64,000 nucleotides of DNA from Lytechinus variegatus. Taxonomy: Eukaryota > Echinodermata > Echinoidea > Temnopleuroida > Toxopneustidae. Shown here piece by piece: positions 25,001 to 38,300 of the stretch (the stretch's first letter is position 1; each line of letters begins with the position of its first letter). A program made the translations under genes and the position numbers. The notes beneath the pieces were generated by a model. The model made no database searches and was not told the DNA's origin. It saw nothing but the letters and a program-made list of their open reading frames with translations. The stretch is taken from assembly GCF_018143015.1 (NCBI RefSeq), contig NC_054750.1, forward strand, positions 5,200,501 to 5,264,500, read 5' to 3'.

Positions 25001-28000
25001 GAGAATCCAAAATATAATTATAGAAATTTCCCTCTGATTTTGTGATTATTTTGGTGGAAAAACTGTCATGTCATTGTTTGCACCATTGAGAATCTGCTCC
25101 GATCCTACATGCCTAGCTTGTAGCCTGTCTCACACAGGCATGCAGGAGGCCAGTTTGCAATGTCGGGTTAAGAAAATCACCGCTGAAGTTTAGTTATCAA
25201 TTTCATTGTTGTCTCTGCTTTTGTCATCTATTGGTTATTTGATGAACATTCGTCACTTTCAAATGTATTAACTACATTTTGTTCAACATTCTGAAATACG
25301 GGACAAATAGGTGTCCCGGGAAGATTTGTCGGGACAAAGGAGCAAAATACGGGGACGGTCCCGGGAAATACAGGATGTCTGGTCACCCTGTCGTGAATGG
25401 CTGTATTAGTAGCCTTGGCTTGAGGACTCTGATATTTTTACCAACACTTTTTAATCACGGAGCCTTGAAACCCTTCCCATAGACGCATAAGTGAGACCTA
25501 TACACCCGGGGGCCGTTTCATAAAGCTGTTCGTAAGTTAAGAGCGACTTTAAGAACGACTGGTGAACCTTTCATATGCGCTAAACCATCACCAATAATAT
25601 ACTATTTGCCACTAGAAAGGATCACCGGTCGTTCTTAAAGTCGCTCTTAACTTACGAACAGCTTTATGAAACATCCACCCGGATGGATTTCCCTAGGAAA
25701 TCCATATTCAGAGGGTGAAATCGGTTTGTCTTTATTTGTTTCATTTATCTATGAACCTTCATACGCAGTAGGCGTATGAAGGTGGAAAAGTGTGTCACTA
25801 AAGTGATGAAAAATTGGAGGTTTCTCACCAGACCGATCCCGTGTAGATCCCTCAAACCATTTGTAAACCAAGCAGATACAATAGGCTTGACCCTTGAACC
25901 GCTTTGTTATGACGTACCTTCGATTGGCAATGTTACAAAATGCCATTTTGAAGAACAATTTATAGATAAAAATTATTAATTAACAAATAATAAAATTTAA
26001 TACGTGATTATAAATATTATTATTGTTCATTTTCATTGTATCATACTCTTTTCACAGCTTATTGAGGCCGAGCAGCAGACTTCCAAACAATGGGAGCTAA
26101 CTGCAGAAGGGACGGAGATGGTCAATAACGGCAGCCATGAAGCAGCAGTATATAACGCTGTTCCTTCTGAGGGAATTACCCAAGCTGAACTCATGGTAAA
26201 CTAGAATTTTTTGTCATTACCTAGATGGTATTTTTTGTTTTATTCTGTTGTTTTGTTGTGTTTTATGGGAGGGGTGCAGGTACTTTGTCGTGATACATAG
26301 TTGTAGATCACATCAAATATTACAGATTATGAATAGCTGATTCATGGTTTACATTAAAAGACATGTAGCCATGCAAATATGAGCTGATATCATCTATTAG
26401 TAAATCCTGAAAATACTTTTAGTAACTCCATTTATCCCTGTTTAAGGACAGCCCCAATTCATTTGAATTTACCCTTTTCTTTTATGATACCTTAATTATA
26501 TTTTTCACACTGCCCACTTTAAATAAAGTCTTCTACCATCAGGCTCAATGTTCTCTTCTTTCCCAAAACATGACCTTTAAAGTCTGATTCATTTTTCACT
26601 TCCCCCTTCTACAGTTTCTTCCAGATCCATCATTAATCTTTACCTTTTTTATAATTTCTATCACCAACTGTATAAAAATTAAATTAAATCCCAGCACTTT
26701 GTACTTTTTTTCCTCCATTATCTTTTTCCAAAATATATTTATGGTATTATGTAGAAAAGAGTCCAGCCTTTTTTGCAAATTATAATACCAGTGATACCCT
26801 ACTATCTATTCCAATGAAGGTATGAATTAAAAAAATATGAGTTTTTTTTTTTCTTTCTTAAAAAGTATGAATTTTTAACTCTTAAAATATTTCAAACTGA
26901 ATGCACGCAAATTTGGCACTTCTGTGTTTCTTTGATTTTTTTTACATTATGAATTCATTCACTGTAGAAGACTGTTCCGAATGCTAAAATAGGATTTAGC
27001 AAGGCAATGTCTGCAGGATGGTTGGAGGTCAACAAGAAATGTGAAGGTGGTCCAAGAGTTCTGAGAAAGGTAAGCAAGCTCAACGAAGATTAATTGTATG
27101 TTATGTAAGACTATTGTAGAAACACTGTTCCCACTAGTTAGATTTAGCAAAGAAATGTTAGCAGTTTGGCTAGGGGTCAATAAGAAATACGAAGGTGGTC
27201 CAAGAGTTCAGAGAAGGGTAATTGCAGTCCTATATGAATAAGCTATGCTATTTTCACCATAAGATTGGGTATTCTGGAGATGAGTTTAATGTGGCCCAGA
27301 GATGTAAGCTGTGTGAAAAAGGGGTTATATGCATTTGATGTCATTGCAGAAAAATAATCCCACTGCAAAAAAGGATTCATGCAATATTCACTGATGGGAG
27401 GTTAATGAATGTAAATATGGTTCTCACGTACAGACTACTATCAACAGAGTTATCAAAAGATCTTGAGTTGTCATTAAGATTGGAACAAATTTAGTGAATA
27501 ATAATCAAAATAATAAAAAGTTCTTGTATAGTGCATATTACATTATCATTATAACGTCTCTAAGTGCTTCCAAAGGACTTGGATATTGGGCGTTCATGCA
27601 TTTCAAGGGTTATATTCCTGTTGGTGCCGTTTCATAAAGCTGTTCGTAAGTTTAGAGTGACTTTAAGAACGACTGGTGATCCTTTCTCACATGCTTAATA
27701 ATCACCATTGAAATTAATGGTGAATATTATTTACCAGAAGAAAGGATCACAAGTCATTCTTAAGTCATTCTTAACTTACGAACAGCTTTATGAAACACCC
27801 ACCAGTGGGCCGTTTCATAAAGCTGTTCGTAAGTAAAGAGCGACTGGTGATCCTTTCTTACGCGCTTGACCATCGCCAATGAAATATACCATTTTCCATA
27901 AGAAAGGATCACCAGTCGTTCTTAAAGTCGCTTTTAACTTACGAACAGCTTTATGAAACACCCACCAGGGCCCTGTTGCATAAAAGTTACTAATATGGTA

Positions 28001-31000
28001 GCTTTGCCATCTAATGGTAACTACCATGGTAACGCTGATCACCAACTTATCAAAATCAAGGATTCCATACGAGTTAACATTGGATGTGTGGAGCGTTTTG
28101 GCCCAGTGGATTAGTCTCCGGACTTTGAAACAGAGGGTCTTGGGTTCAAATCCCAGCCATGGCGTAGTTTCCTTCAGCAAGAAATTTATCCACATTATGC
28201 TGCACTCAACCCAGGTGAGGTAAATGGGTACCTGGCAGGAATTTATTCCTTGAAATGCCACAGCGCTGTAAAGGCTGCGGGGCTAAAGCCAGGGTAATAA
28301 TATCCAAGTCCTTTGGAAGCGCATAGAGACGTTATTTATGTGTTATGCGCTATACAAGAACTGACTATTATTATTATTATGGAAAAGTTACCATAATAGT
28401 AACTATACCATTGGATGGTAAAGTTACCTTAATGGTAACTATACCATTGGATGGCAAAGTTACCATAATGGTAACTATACCATTGGATGGCAAAGTTGCC
28501 ATAATGGTAACTATACCATTGGATGGCAAAGTTGCCATAATGGTACCTATACCATTGGATGGCAAAGTTACCATAATGGTACCTATACCATTGGATGGCA
28601 AAGTTGCCATAATGGTAACTATACCATTGGATGGCAAAGTTACCATAATGGTAACTATACCATTGGATGGCAAAGTTGCCATAATGGTAACTATACCATT
28701 GGATGGCAAAGTTACCATAATGGTACCTATACCATTGGATGGCAAAGTTACCATAATGGTACCTATACCATTGGATGGCAAAGTTACCATAATGGTACCT
28801 ATACCATTGGATGGCAAAGTTACCATAATGGTAACTATACCATTGGATGGCAAAGTTACCATAATGGTAACTTTTATGCAACAGGGCCCTGGGTTGAATG
28901 TAGCAAAATGTGGATCAATTTCTTGCTGAAGAAAACTATGCCATGGCTGGGATTTGAACCCAGTGACTTTCAGTCTATAGCATGTGGGGAAATTAATCAA
29001 GGATTCTATGGCCCGTATTCTGAAGTCAGGTTTAACTTAGGCCATGGTCTAACTCTGTGCTAAAATTATGGGAAGCCAAAAGTGTCAAAATTTATATTAA
29101 GTTGTTTGTTTCTTATTTTTACTGTGCTCTCCCCTGATTCATTGATGGTGAAGACAATCATCTATTTATATTTCCTAGACAATTATGAATTATTTGAGAG
29201 TCAAATGAGCTGAAATATGATATCTGTACCATTAGTGATCTATGTATCAATTGACTATTCATGCTTAAACCACAACTTTAAATTTGAGATAAAGTTAAAC
29301 CCAACTTCAGAATACCGCCTATGAATTTATTTTGAACCATGAAAATTTATCAGAAATGTTCTTCTTTAATAGGTCTCCTCCATAGAAGATAAAGTACAGT
29401 TACAGCTCCAAAGAATCAGACAGGGGAACGTTGAAATAATAACAGATAAAGAAAGGGCGGAACTTAAGAAGAGAAAGCTCATTACTGAAGTGTAAGTTTT
29501 ATTACTATTATTATTATCATTATTGTTGTTGTCTTGTCTTGTCTTTCCATTAATGCCCACAATCATTATATTGATTATTATGGCATATGAACGTCAAGAT
29601 TGACTTGACTTACCAGGACCGGCAGGTGCAATACACCGGGTGAACACCCTACTCTTTGACAAATAGTGTATTTGTTTTAACGTGCATAGGTTGTGACTCT
29701 CCTATACACGGGACCAACATTTGCGTCCTTTCCGATGGACGGAGTGTTTTCCAACTGCATTCACACCTGCACTGAATACAGCGGTGAGGCACGATAACAC
29801 ATAACGCTATAGCATCAGATTTTTTGTTAGACGCGTTTCGGCATGAGCGGGACTCGAACCCCTCACGATGAGATCTACGATCTTATCCGAAACATGCGCT
29901 CTAACCGACTGAGCTACGCTGCCTTGTCATTAATATTACTACTACTATAATTATTATTTGTTGTTGTTACTTCTACTACTATCATTATTGTTATGCACAC
30001 GCTTTTGTCTCTTTGTTTTTGTTCTATTGTTTATACTGTTATTTTTTTTCTCTGTTTATTGATATTCACAGGACAAGAAATACTTTCCTGATCAAGAAGG
30101 GAGAAGAATTCAGCACAAAGATTCAGAAACCAGAGACCGATCTTACTCCTGATATGATCATGAAGTATGTGAGCGTTGACATTGTAGTGATCTTAAAGGC
30201 GAAGTTCACCCCGAACAAAAGTTTATTATTAAAATACCAGAAAACAAAAAATATTAGTGAAGGTTTGAGGAAAATCCATTAATGATTAATGAGAAATTTA
30301 GGAGAATTTGTTTTTTTATTTATGTCATACGTGCAGCTTCCCCATGTGTTATGTAAGAATGCATAAATATCAATTTATTGATGGTTCATGGTGATTAAAT
30401 TTTTTTTTTTTTCAAGAGCTGGTGTGAAATTATTTGTCTGTTGATATACTGAAAGTAAAAATATTATATTATCAATTTTAGGGGGAAATTACATTATTAG
30501 ATTTTTTTTACGACACAATATATGGCAAAGCTGCTTGCATATGACATCACAAATAGAAATATTATAATTCTAATAAACTTGTTGATAATCTTTGATGTTC
30601 TATTGTGCCTTCAGGGGTCACATGGTATGTCAAAGGTCATTACAGGCCATACATTATGGTTTACCTGCAAGCCTCTCTTTTGATGGACAACAACATAATT
30701 TTTTTTCTACTTATTTTTGCAAGTGAGGCACGGAATTGCTATTAAATCCAAATCAAAAATCTTTATTTTATTGTTTGAAACAGAAATCCTCCAAATATTT
30801 GTTTTGCCCAATTGATTATGGGCCCGGCAGCCACTATGTAGTGCCAGATCGATGTAACTCTATCCCTTGTATTGTTAAACGCCAAACAGGGTAGCAGCAA
30901 CTCCAATCTTTCAACGCCTTTTGGTCTGTGAGACTGATGCTTTTCAACTGAGCAAAACACTGGTTCTAATGCTTTTTGATAAAATTGTTGTATTCACAGA

Positions 31001-34000
31001 GGAACATGGAAGGACCATAAATTCAAAGATTATAACTTTGAAGCTCTTGGTGTCACGATCCCGTCCGGTCACCTTCATCCGCTTCTCAAGGTCAGGTCAC
31101 AGTTCAGACAAATCTTCTTGGAAATGGGGTAAGCTGCTTTTTGGTTATGTTCATTGGTTAGAATTCTGAAGTTGAGTTTAATTTAAAAACTGGTCAAAGA
31201 TTGTGGTTTAAATATGGATTGTAAAGTTTGCCATAAATTTTTAACAAAAGAGGTTAAATGTATCGGTTCATTTGACCTCTAATCATTTTTCATTGTCTTG
31301 GAAGGAAAAATGAGAGAGTTGTCATTATCATTACAGAATTGAAAAAAGGGAACAATATAGATAAACATATTAAACAAAATTTAGACATTTTTGGTTTCCC
31401 ATGATTTCAGCACAGAGTTAGACCATAATCTAAGTTAATTCAAATTTCAGAATACAGGCAATTAAGTTTAAAGTTAATTTTGATTTTATGTAATTGTAGT
31501 AATTTTATATGATATGCAATAGAATATCTGAAACTGTAATAGTAATAATTATACTTGCCTTTAATGCTTACTTTATCAAAAGTCTTTAAGCCCTGCAGTA
31601 ATGCAAGATAATTAACCTGGCTTTGGCAGAGCAGCTGTTACTTGCGCTGTGTTCCAAGAAATAAATTCCTACCAGGTACCCATTCACCTCACCTGGGTTG
31701 AGTGCAACACAGTGTGGTAAATTTCTTGCTGAAGGCAAACACACCATGGCTAGGCATCAAACCTAAATCCTTAAGATTGAATTACGAGAGTGATTACCTC
31801 TAGACAACAACGCCCCACACTTCTGTCATACTTACTACCATTCTTTGTGTAAGAACTGGTAACCTTCCATGTACATACATGCATGATTATTGATGACCTG
31901 TTTTTATAGGCTTACCTCTTTCAGCTAACTCTTGAACCATGTTACGTATGTCCCAGGATATTAATTTTGTTTGGAATATATTTTTAATAGTTCAGTATGG
32001 CTGAACTTACTCTGTTGTCATCAATTAAATCAGCATAACACACCACACATTAATATGCTAAACATAAAAATGACAAACCTTGTTCAAAAATTGAAATTAA
32101 ATATTTGGAGATCTACATATTTGACTCTGATGCATTCAAGGTAGTAGCCATATTTACTCCATATGTTTGCAGGTAAGAGAGAGATTACAACAATATCTAA
32201 CCACAATAGGAACCAATTTATTTATATAAAGAATATTGTCAAGATATTTGGTAAAAATCAGTTCATGCTGTGTAAAATAGTGAAGGAAGTAAGGACGTTT
32301 CATCTCCCATTTGTAATCATAGATTTACGGAGATGCCCACCAATAATTTCATTGAGAGTTCTTTCTGGAACTTCGATGCTCTCTTCCAACCCCAACAACA
32401 TCCAGCAAGAGATAGCCATGATACATTCTTCATCAAAGGTAATCATTTGTGGTAACTGTCTGTCCATCTGTATGTCTATCTATCTATCTATATATCTATC
32501 TTGCTTTTTCTCTCTTCCAATCTCAGCAACATCCAGCTAGAGATAGTCAGGATACATTCTTTATCAAAGGTAATCATGCGAAATTGTCTGTATTTTTGTC
32601 TGTTTGTCGGTCTATCTATCTTCCATATGTTTATCTTACTTTCTCTTCCACCCTTAGCAACATCCAGCTAGAAATAGCCACGATGCATTCTTTATCAAAG
32701 TAATCATTTGTAGTAACTGTCTATTTTTCTATCTGCCAAGCACAACACCCATTGGAAAATTCTAGCTCCATTAAACTTTAAATTCATTTAGGACATTTGC
32801 TCAAGGTCATTTCCATGACATAAAGACATCCCACCTTCTCAGACAGACAGAGCTTCCTGAAATAATTTGTCTCTGGTTTATAGATGATATTAAAAGTTTT
32901 TATGCTCACAAATGCAAATTATCATGGCTTTAACACTTCATGAAGTGAAAAGGGAAATGGAGGTCAAACATACCAATTTTTTAATATTATTTTATGGAAT
33001 TGCCCCATTACCACATTGCATTGCACATACAAGGTATAGTATCAGCAGGCAGAGGTTTATGTAGAAATGCCATGCCTAAAGGTTTTGACCCTTCAGAGCC
33101 CTGAAGTGGATATATTCGGTAGATAACTGATAATATATCATGTTTAATTTGTTGACAGATCCTGCTAATGCCACTCAATTTCCCATGGACTATCTTGAGA
33201 GAGTAAAGACAGTACATTCCAAGGGAGGTTATGGCTCACAGGGGTAGGTCATGTTTGATTTTTGTTTCTGTTTACGTTTTATGGTAATTCCCGTACGAAC
33301 CCGATAGGAGACCCTTTTGCTGGTAAACGCCAAGATGGTATATAACCAATTACATAGGAAATGTTTTACATCTAAGTTAATGAGAAATAGTATACAAATC
33401 ATGAATGTTTATGAGTGCAATGGACAGAATACTTCATGAGGTGAAAGATAAAATGATCCATTCAACGAGGCAAAGCAGAGTTGAATGGATCATTATTTCA
33501 TCTTTCACCGAATGAAGTATTCTGTCCATTGCATGAATGAACAAACATTCATTATTTGGTTTATATGACACCTATAAACTGATTTTTTTTTAATGTGAAA
33601 TTTATGAATTTAGATGCAAAACATGCTCATGCAGTGCAAGTTCAGTCTGTTGATTGTTACATCATTACAACATGCGCACTGCTAGTGCATGAGCTGGTGC
33701 GCAAGTGCAATGGACAAAATCGTATGGATAAAAAATTGCACAATGAATGTATCCAAAATTGTACGGTTGATGACGTCATTGCAAAATGGGCTGTATGAAC
33801 GATATCAAACAACCAATCAAATCACAAGGATCTATCTTGGTGTCATATAAAGACTGATGTTATAGACGACGGATATTACTCCCATGTCTTCTTTTCTAAA
33901 GGGGAATCCAGCCTTGGCCATAAAATGTTGTGTTGGGAAGAAGAAAAATAAATTAAACAGAATGGCGAAAGTTTGAAAGAAATCGGACAAGCGATAAGAA

Positions 34001-35309
34001 AGTTATAGCTGCTTTAAAATTGAGATCACTAATAGTATGTAGATTTCAAATTGGCAACTGGGTAAGTAAATTATGACAAGGGGCAAGGACAAGGGCCATG
34101 TACTTTATTATCAGAGATTTGTGGTTTTCTCTTAAGTACCTATTCCCCTGGGGCAGTAATCTAAATATAATCCTGGTAGTATATTGTTTTATGTCCTCAT
34201 GAAAGAAAAATATAATTTGAAATAAAACTTTTGGGAAAAATGACATTTTAGCCATAATATGTATTGGAGTACATGGAAGAGTAGTCCTTGCCTTACATCA
34301 CTATGACATCCCATATGCGGCCAATTTGAAGTCTCCATGGGTATAGTGATTACCAATATTTACAACTTTTAAAAATTCATAACTTTCTTGTTGTTTGTCC
34401 AATATTGTCCAAACTTTCACCTATCAACTTGTCTGATTTTTCTTTTTCTTATAAAGTAAGTCTTTATTTGGGTTGGATTCCCCTTTAAGTGGAGACGATG
34501 GCAGAGCGGGGATTCAAACATACAGCCTTGCGATTATGAGTTTGATGAATCAATTGATGCATAATTGATATATAATTGTCATGAACTTGCAAGAAGTATA
34601 ATGAAGCCCAGCACTCCATGGCAGTGTGGTCTGACATTCTAGTTTAGACCAGGGTTAAACCTTGGTTAAATTATCAGAATACACACTAATTGAGTTCACC
34701 CAAAGATGATTAAGAAAAGCCTCCCTTGTCTGTTTTCCTGAGCTTTCTGTTAACTTAAAAAAAATTTACATTGATAAACTTTTGTTTGGACATAGATACC
34801 AGTATGACTGGAAGATAGAGGAAGCTAGGAAGAATATCCTGAGAACACATACCACTGCTGTCAGTACAAGGATGCTGTATAAACTAGGACAACAGGTAAT
34901 ATCAGCATGTGGACGTATCATTGTTTGGGTTCTGTGTATGTATTTATTCAATGCAAAACTACCTTTTCCTGCTTAATGTATGAATATGGTTACACTGATT
35001 TTAAGGGATCAGATCCACCTTTTTCAGGAAATGTAGTGTGTGTAGTTGCGACAGGAGGATGTAATTGTTGGTGAAGTTGATGAGGAGAAGGTTGTGGTTG
35101 TGGTGATGATAAAGAAGATGATGATATTGATATTGATGACGATGACGATGATGATGTTGATGATGATGGTGATGATGATATTGATGTTGATGATGATGGT
35201 GATGATGAAGATGATGATGATGATTTTAGTGGTGGTGATGGGATGATTGGGAATGGTGATATCGGTTGTATTGGTGATGATGATGTTGATGATTAAATGA
35301 CTATGATTC

Positions 35310-35340
<31 letters not shown>

Positions 35341-38300
35341 ATTGATGTTGATGATGAAGAAGATGAAGATATTGATGATGGTGATGATGATATCGGTTGT
35401 ATTAGTGATGATGATGTTGATGATTAAATGACTATGATTCTGATGTTAAGACATTAAATTATTTTCATGTCATTATCGTACAGGAGACATTCACACCAGT
35501 AAAGTACTTCTCAATCGATCGAGTATTCAGGAACGAGAGTTTGGATGCCACCCATTTAGCGGAGTTCCATCAGGTCGAAGGACTAGTTGCTGATTACAAC
35601 TTAACTCTAGGTGACCTGATTGGCGTCATTTATGAGTTTTTCAAGAAACTAGGTAAAATATTACATAAATTTGTTTTGAAATGGGTGTCAATAATAATGC
35701 TAGTGGCACCATGACATGGAAAAATACTATTTCATGCATGGGGCTATTGTGGATTTTACTGATATTAATACTTACATTTTGTATTGAGCCGAAATATGGA
35801 GACTATTTTGCAACATGTATCATTTCTTAGCACTATAAATCTTTTTAACTGATTAATGTTCTTTATGGATTGGTTTATACAGAATGTCAGCATGGACTCT
35901 TTGATGAGATATAGCCAATTACCATTGCTACCACTTCTCTGTTATTGATGGTGCTATTGCTCAGTTCAATTAAATTACTTTGCATTCTTCAAAAAGAGAG
36001 TAAATATAACAATATTAAACTACATTTACCGATTAAGATTGTTGTGTAGCAAATACAAGGAACAGAAATGGACAGTTGCTACTGCTACCGCTATTACTAC
36101 ATACAAATCTAGAAGGCTCTGATATTTATGCAAAGACAAAATATTTGACTGATTCGTAATTATTTTATGGTGGTGATTCAATATAAGGAAGAGCTCTATT
36201 CCATTTTTCAATCAATCTAATCTTAACTTCCAAGTTTATTTAAGAGTGTCGAGGTTTTCTTGGTACGCCTGAGGCCCTTAATACAAAGCTTTAATCAAAC
36301 TTTTTTTATTGCATTGACTACAATGTACAATTAATGAAAAATCGAACGTACGATCAATCACTAACCTTTGTGTTACGGGACCCTGAAGACAACAATAACA
36401 CACTTGTCGAAACATTGAGTTTGGATTGTTCTTTTTAGGACAAACAATTGGCCACAAAAGAAAACATAGTGTACTGTAAAACCTCTGCACTCCTTCCGTC
36501 TTCACCATGGAAACTTGCAAGTTTATTCATCCATCCATCCATATTTTATTGTTGGAAATAGACACCGTTCTTACTACCTTCCTAAAACTAGTTTACTGGA
36601 AACTAGTTTAAACGTGTAGTGAGAATGGTCGAAGCGATCTTCCAAACCGGTTCAGAAAACCACCTTGCGATTTTAGCATAAGGAAGGACACAACTGTTCT
36701 TTGGGAAGCGATCTTCGCACATTTTGATTGTGTTACTCCACACGACAAGTGTAGAATGCCTACGCTGCGGTTTCAAATTTGGCACAAAACATGTCACCCC
36801 ACTGAGGGCGTTTCCATAGCAAAAAAATCACTTTACGTGAAATGATTTTGACAACCACTTTCATGTTATCAAGTGGGAACGCTAGCAAAGCGATCTTCCA
36901 AACTGGTTTCCTGAATCAGATTCCAGTAAACTAGTTTTAGAAAGCGTAATGAGAACGGCCTCATAGAAATGAAATGAAATACCCCGGTACTCTGAAAATT
37001 TGCTTTACCCGTTCAAATGCTATCTTCCATGGGCGCGTCGTGGTCTAGTGGTTCTGACTTTCACCTTTCAAACTGAGGGTTGTGGGTTTGGATCCTAGCC
37101 ATGGCATGTTTTCCTTCAGCAAGAAATTTTTCCACACTGTGCTGCACTCAACTCAGGTGAGGTAAATGGGTACTGGCAGGAAGTAATTCCTCCAAAAGCT
37201 GTGTGCACCAGAATCGGTAGACTAGCTTAGCCGGGATAATATAGGAACGCCTTGAGCACCTAGCAAGGTGGATACGTGCGTGATACAGATCCTATATTAT
37301 TATTATTATTCCATACAGGCATGTACAAGTTACGTTTCAAGCCGGCTTTCAATCCCTACACGGAACCCAGTATGGAGATCTTTGGCTACCATGAAGGACT
37401 GAAGAAGTGGGTGGAGCTTGGTAACTCAGGAGTCTTCAGACCAGAGATGCTGCTTCCAATGGGTCTACCAGAAGATGTGGTAGTCATTGCGTGGGGGCTG
37501 TCATTAGAAAGGTATGATTTCAAAGGTGCCTGGGGGGGGAGGAGTTTCACAATCACAAAAGTCATGCTAAGGGCAGACATGCATATATGTAACGGGCAAT
37601 CTTAGTGATTAATATGCTTTAGCGTGCAACCTTTTAGCACGATTTGACTAATGTGGTGATACATTTTATCCCCCCTCCCTTCCTCAGTATTAGAAACCAC
37701 CGTGAGTTTGTGCTGCTCTTTTCATTCTATTTTTGCATGCTGTGAAACAGTCCCCTGAAATCTTTCTTGGCTTTTCTTCATGTGGGCCCGTCTTGCTAAG
37801 AGTTGCAATATAATTTGTATCAGTCTCAAATGTGATTAATTAGAATTTGTGTATTTGAGAGATAAGAATTTTAGATCGATTGCAGTATTGAGTTTAATTT
37901 TGAATCTAAAGCAATCCTCTGTAAGTTGGGATCCTGATTCAGCATTTCTTACAGTGAGATAATCTTTATTTGTTTTGGGTGTATGAGTAGTGATAATATT
38001 GATAATAAAAGACAGTAATAAGACAGTCTTTTAAAGGGCAATCCCATGAAATAGTAAATATTTACTAAAGTTAAATGACGAATTAACAGAAAACATAGAC
38101 AAAAACCACTTCTAGGTCCCGTTGCATAAAAATTACTATCAAGGTAACTTTGCTATCCAGTGGTAACTCTCTTGGAATACTTGATTCTGATTAGCTGTTG
38201 ATCATTGTTGCCATAGTACTTACAACTGGATAGCAAAGTTACCATAATTGTAACTACTCAGTATTATGTAACAGGGCCTAGGAAGGTCCCAACATATGGG

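Larger units (their letters stand above)
23760..25390. mobile_element. hAT-like element with CAGGGTGACCAGA-type ends
   Basis: The left end is CAGGGACAGGTGACCAGA. The right end is the inverted TCTGGTCACCCTG. Further inward, ATACGGGACACT on the left pairs with GTGTCCCGGG/TACGGGGAC motifs on the right. Flanking 8-mers are TCGTGATT (left) and TCGTGAAT (right), a 7-of-8 match to a hAT target-site duplication. No transposase was seen. The interior is mostly a purine tract (23851-24450) plus a later MITE (24475-24645), so it is non-autonomous. FARSA intron 1. Confidence 0.75.
27968..28890. mobile_element. MITE GGGCCCTGTTGCATAAAAG, interrupted and expanded
   Basis: The left end GGGCCCTGTTGCATAAAAG is at 27968 and the inverted right end CTTTTATGCAACAGGGCCC at 28872-28890. 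A compact copy of the family is at 38113-38280 (about 168 bp). Here the element is split by a SINE (28084-28380), and the right arm has expanded into the 36-bp minisatellite (28379-28870). Confidence 0.8.
33245..34560 (-). mobile_element. tRNA-derived SINE (CAT-anticodon type head) split into three pieces
   Basis: Compared with the uninterrupted plus-strand copy at 47757-48012, the pieces are: tail 33245-33395 (TTACCATAAAACG side, GGTTATATACCATCTTGG in reverse), middle about 33845-33896 (CGTCGTCTATAACATC in reverse) and head 34489-34560 (CATAATCGCAAGG, TTTGAATCCCCGCTCTGCC in reverse). Two insertions separate them. FARSA intron 8. Confidence 0.75.

Noticed and set aside
28379-28870. Regular 36-bp repeats resembling a CRISPR array
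   Set aside because: Units are directly adjacent without unique spacers, and the window is animal DNA with introns.
28345-29000. Long open frames of 150-207 codons on both strands
   Set aside because: They are translations of the 36-bp minisatellite, whose unit is a multiple of three; no gene.
29838-29922. tRNA gene on the minus strand
   Set aside because: Box A and box B are good but the acceptor and T stems mismatch, and the sequence continues as the head of a SINE.
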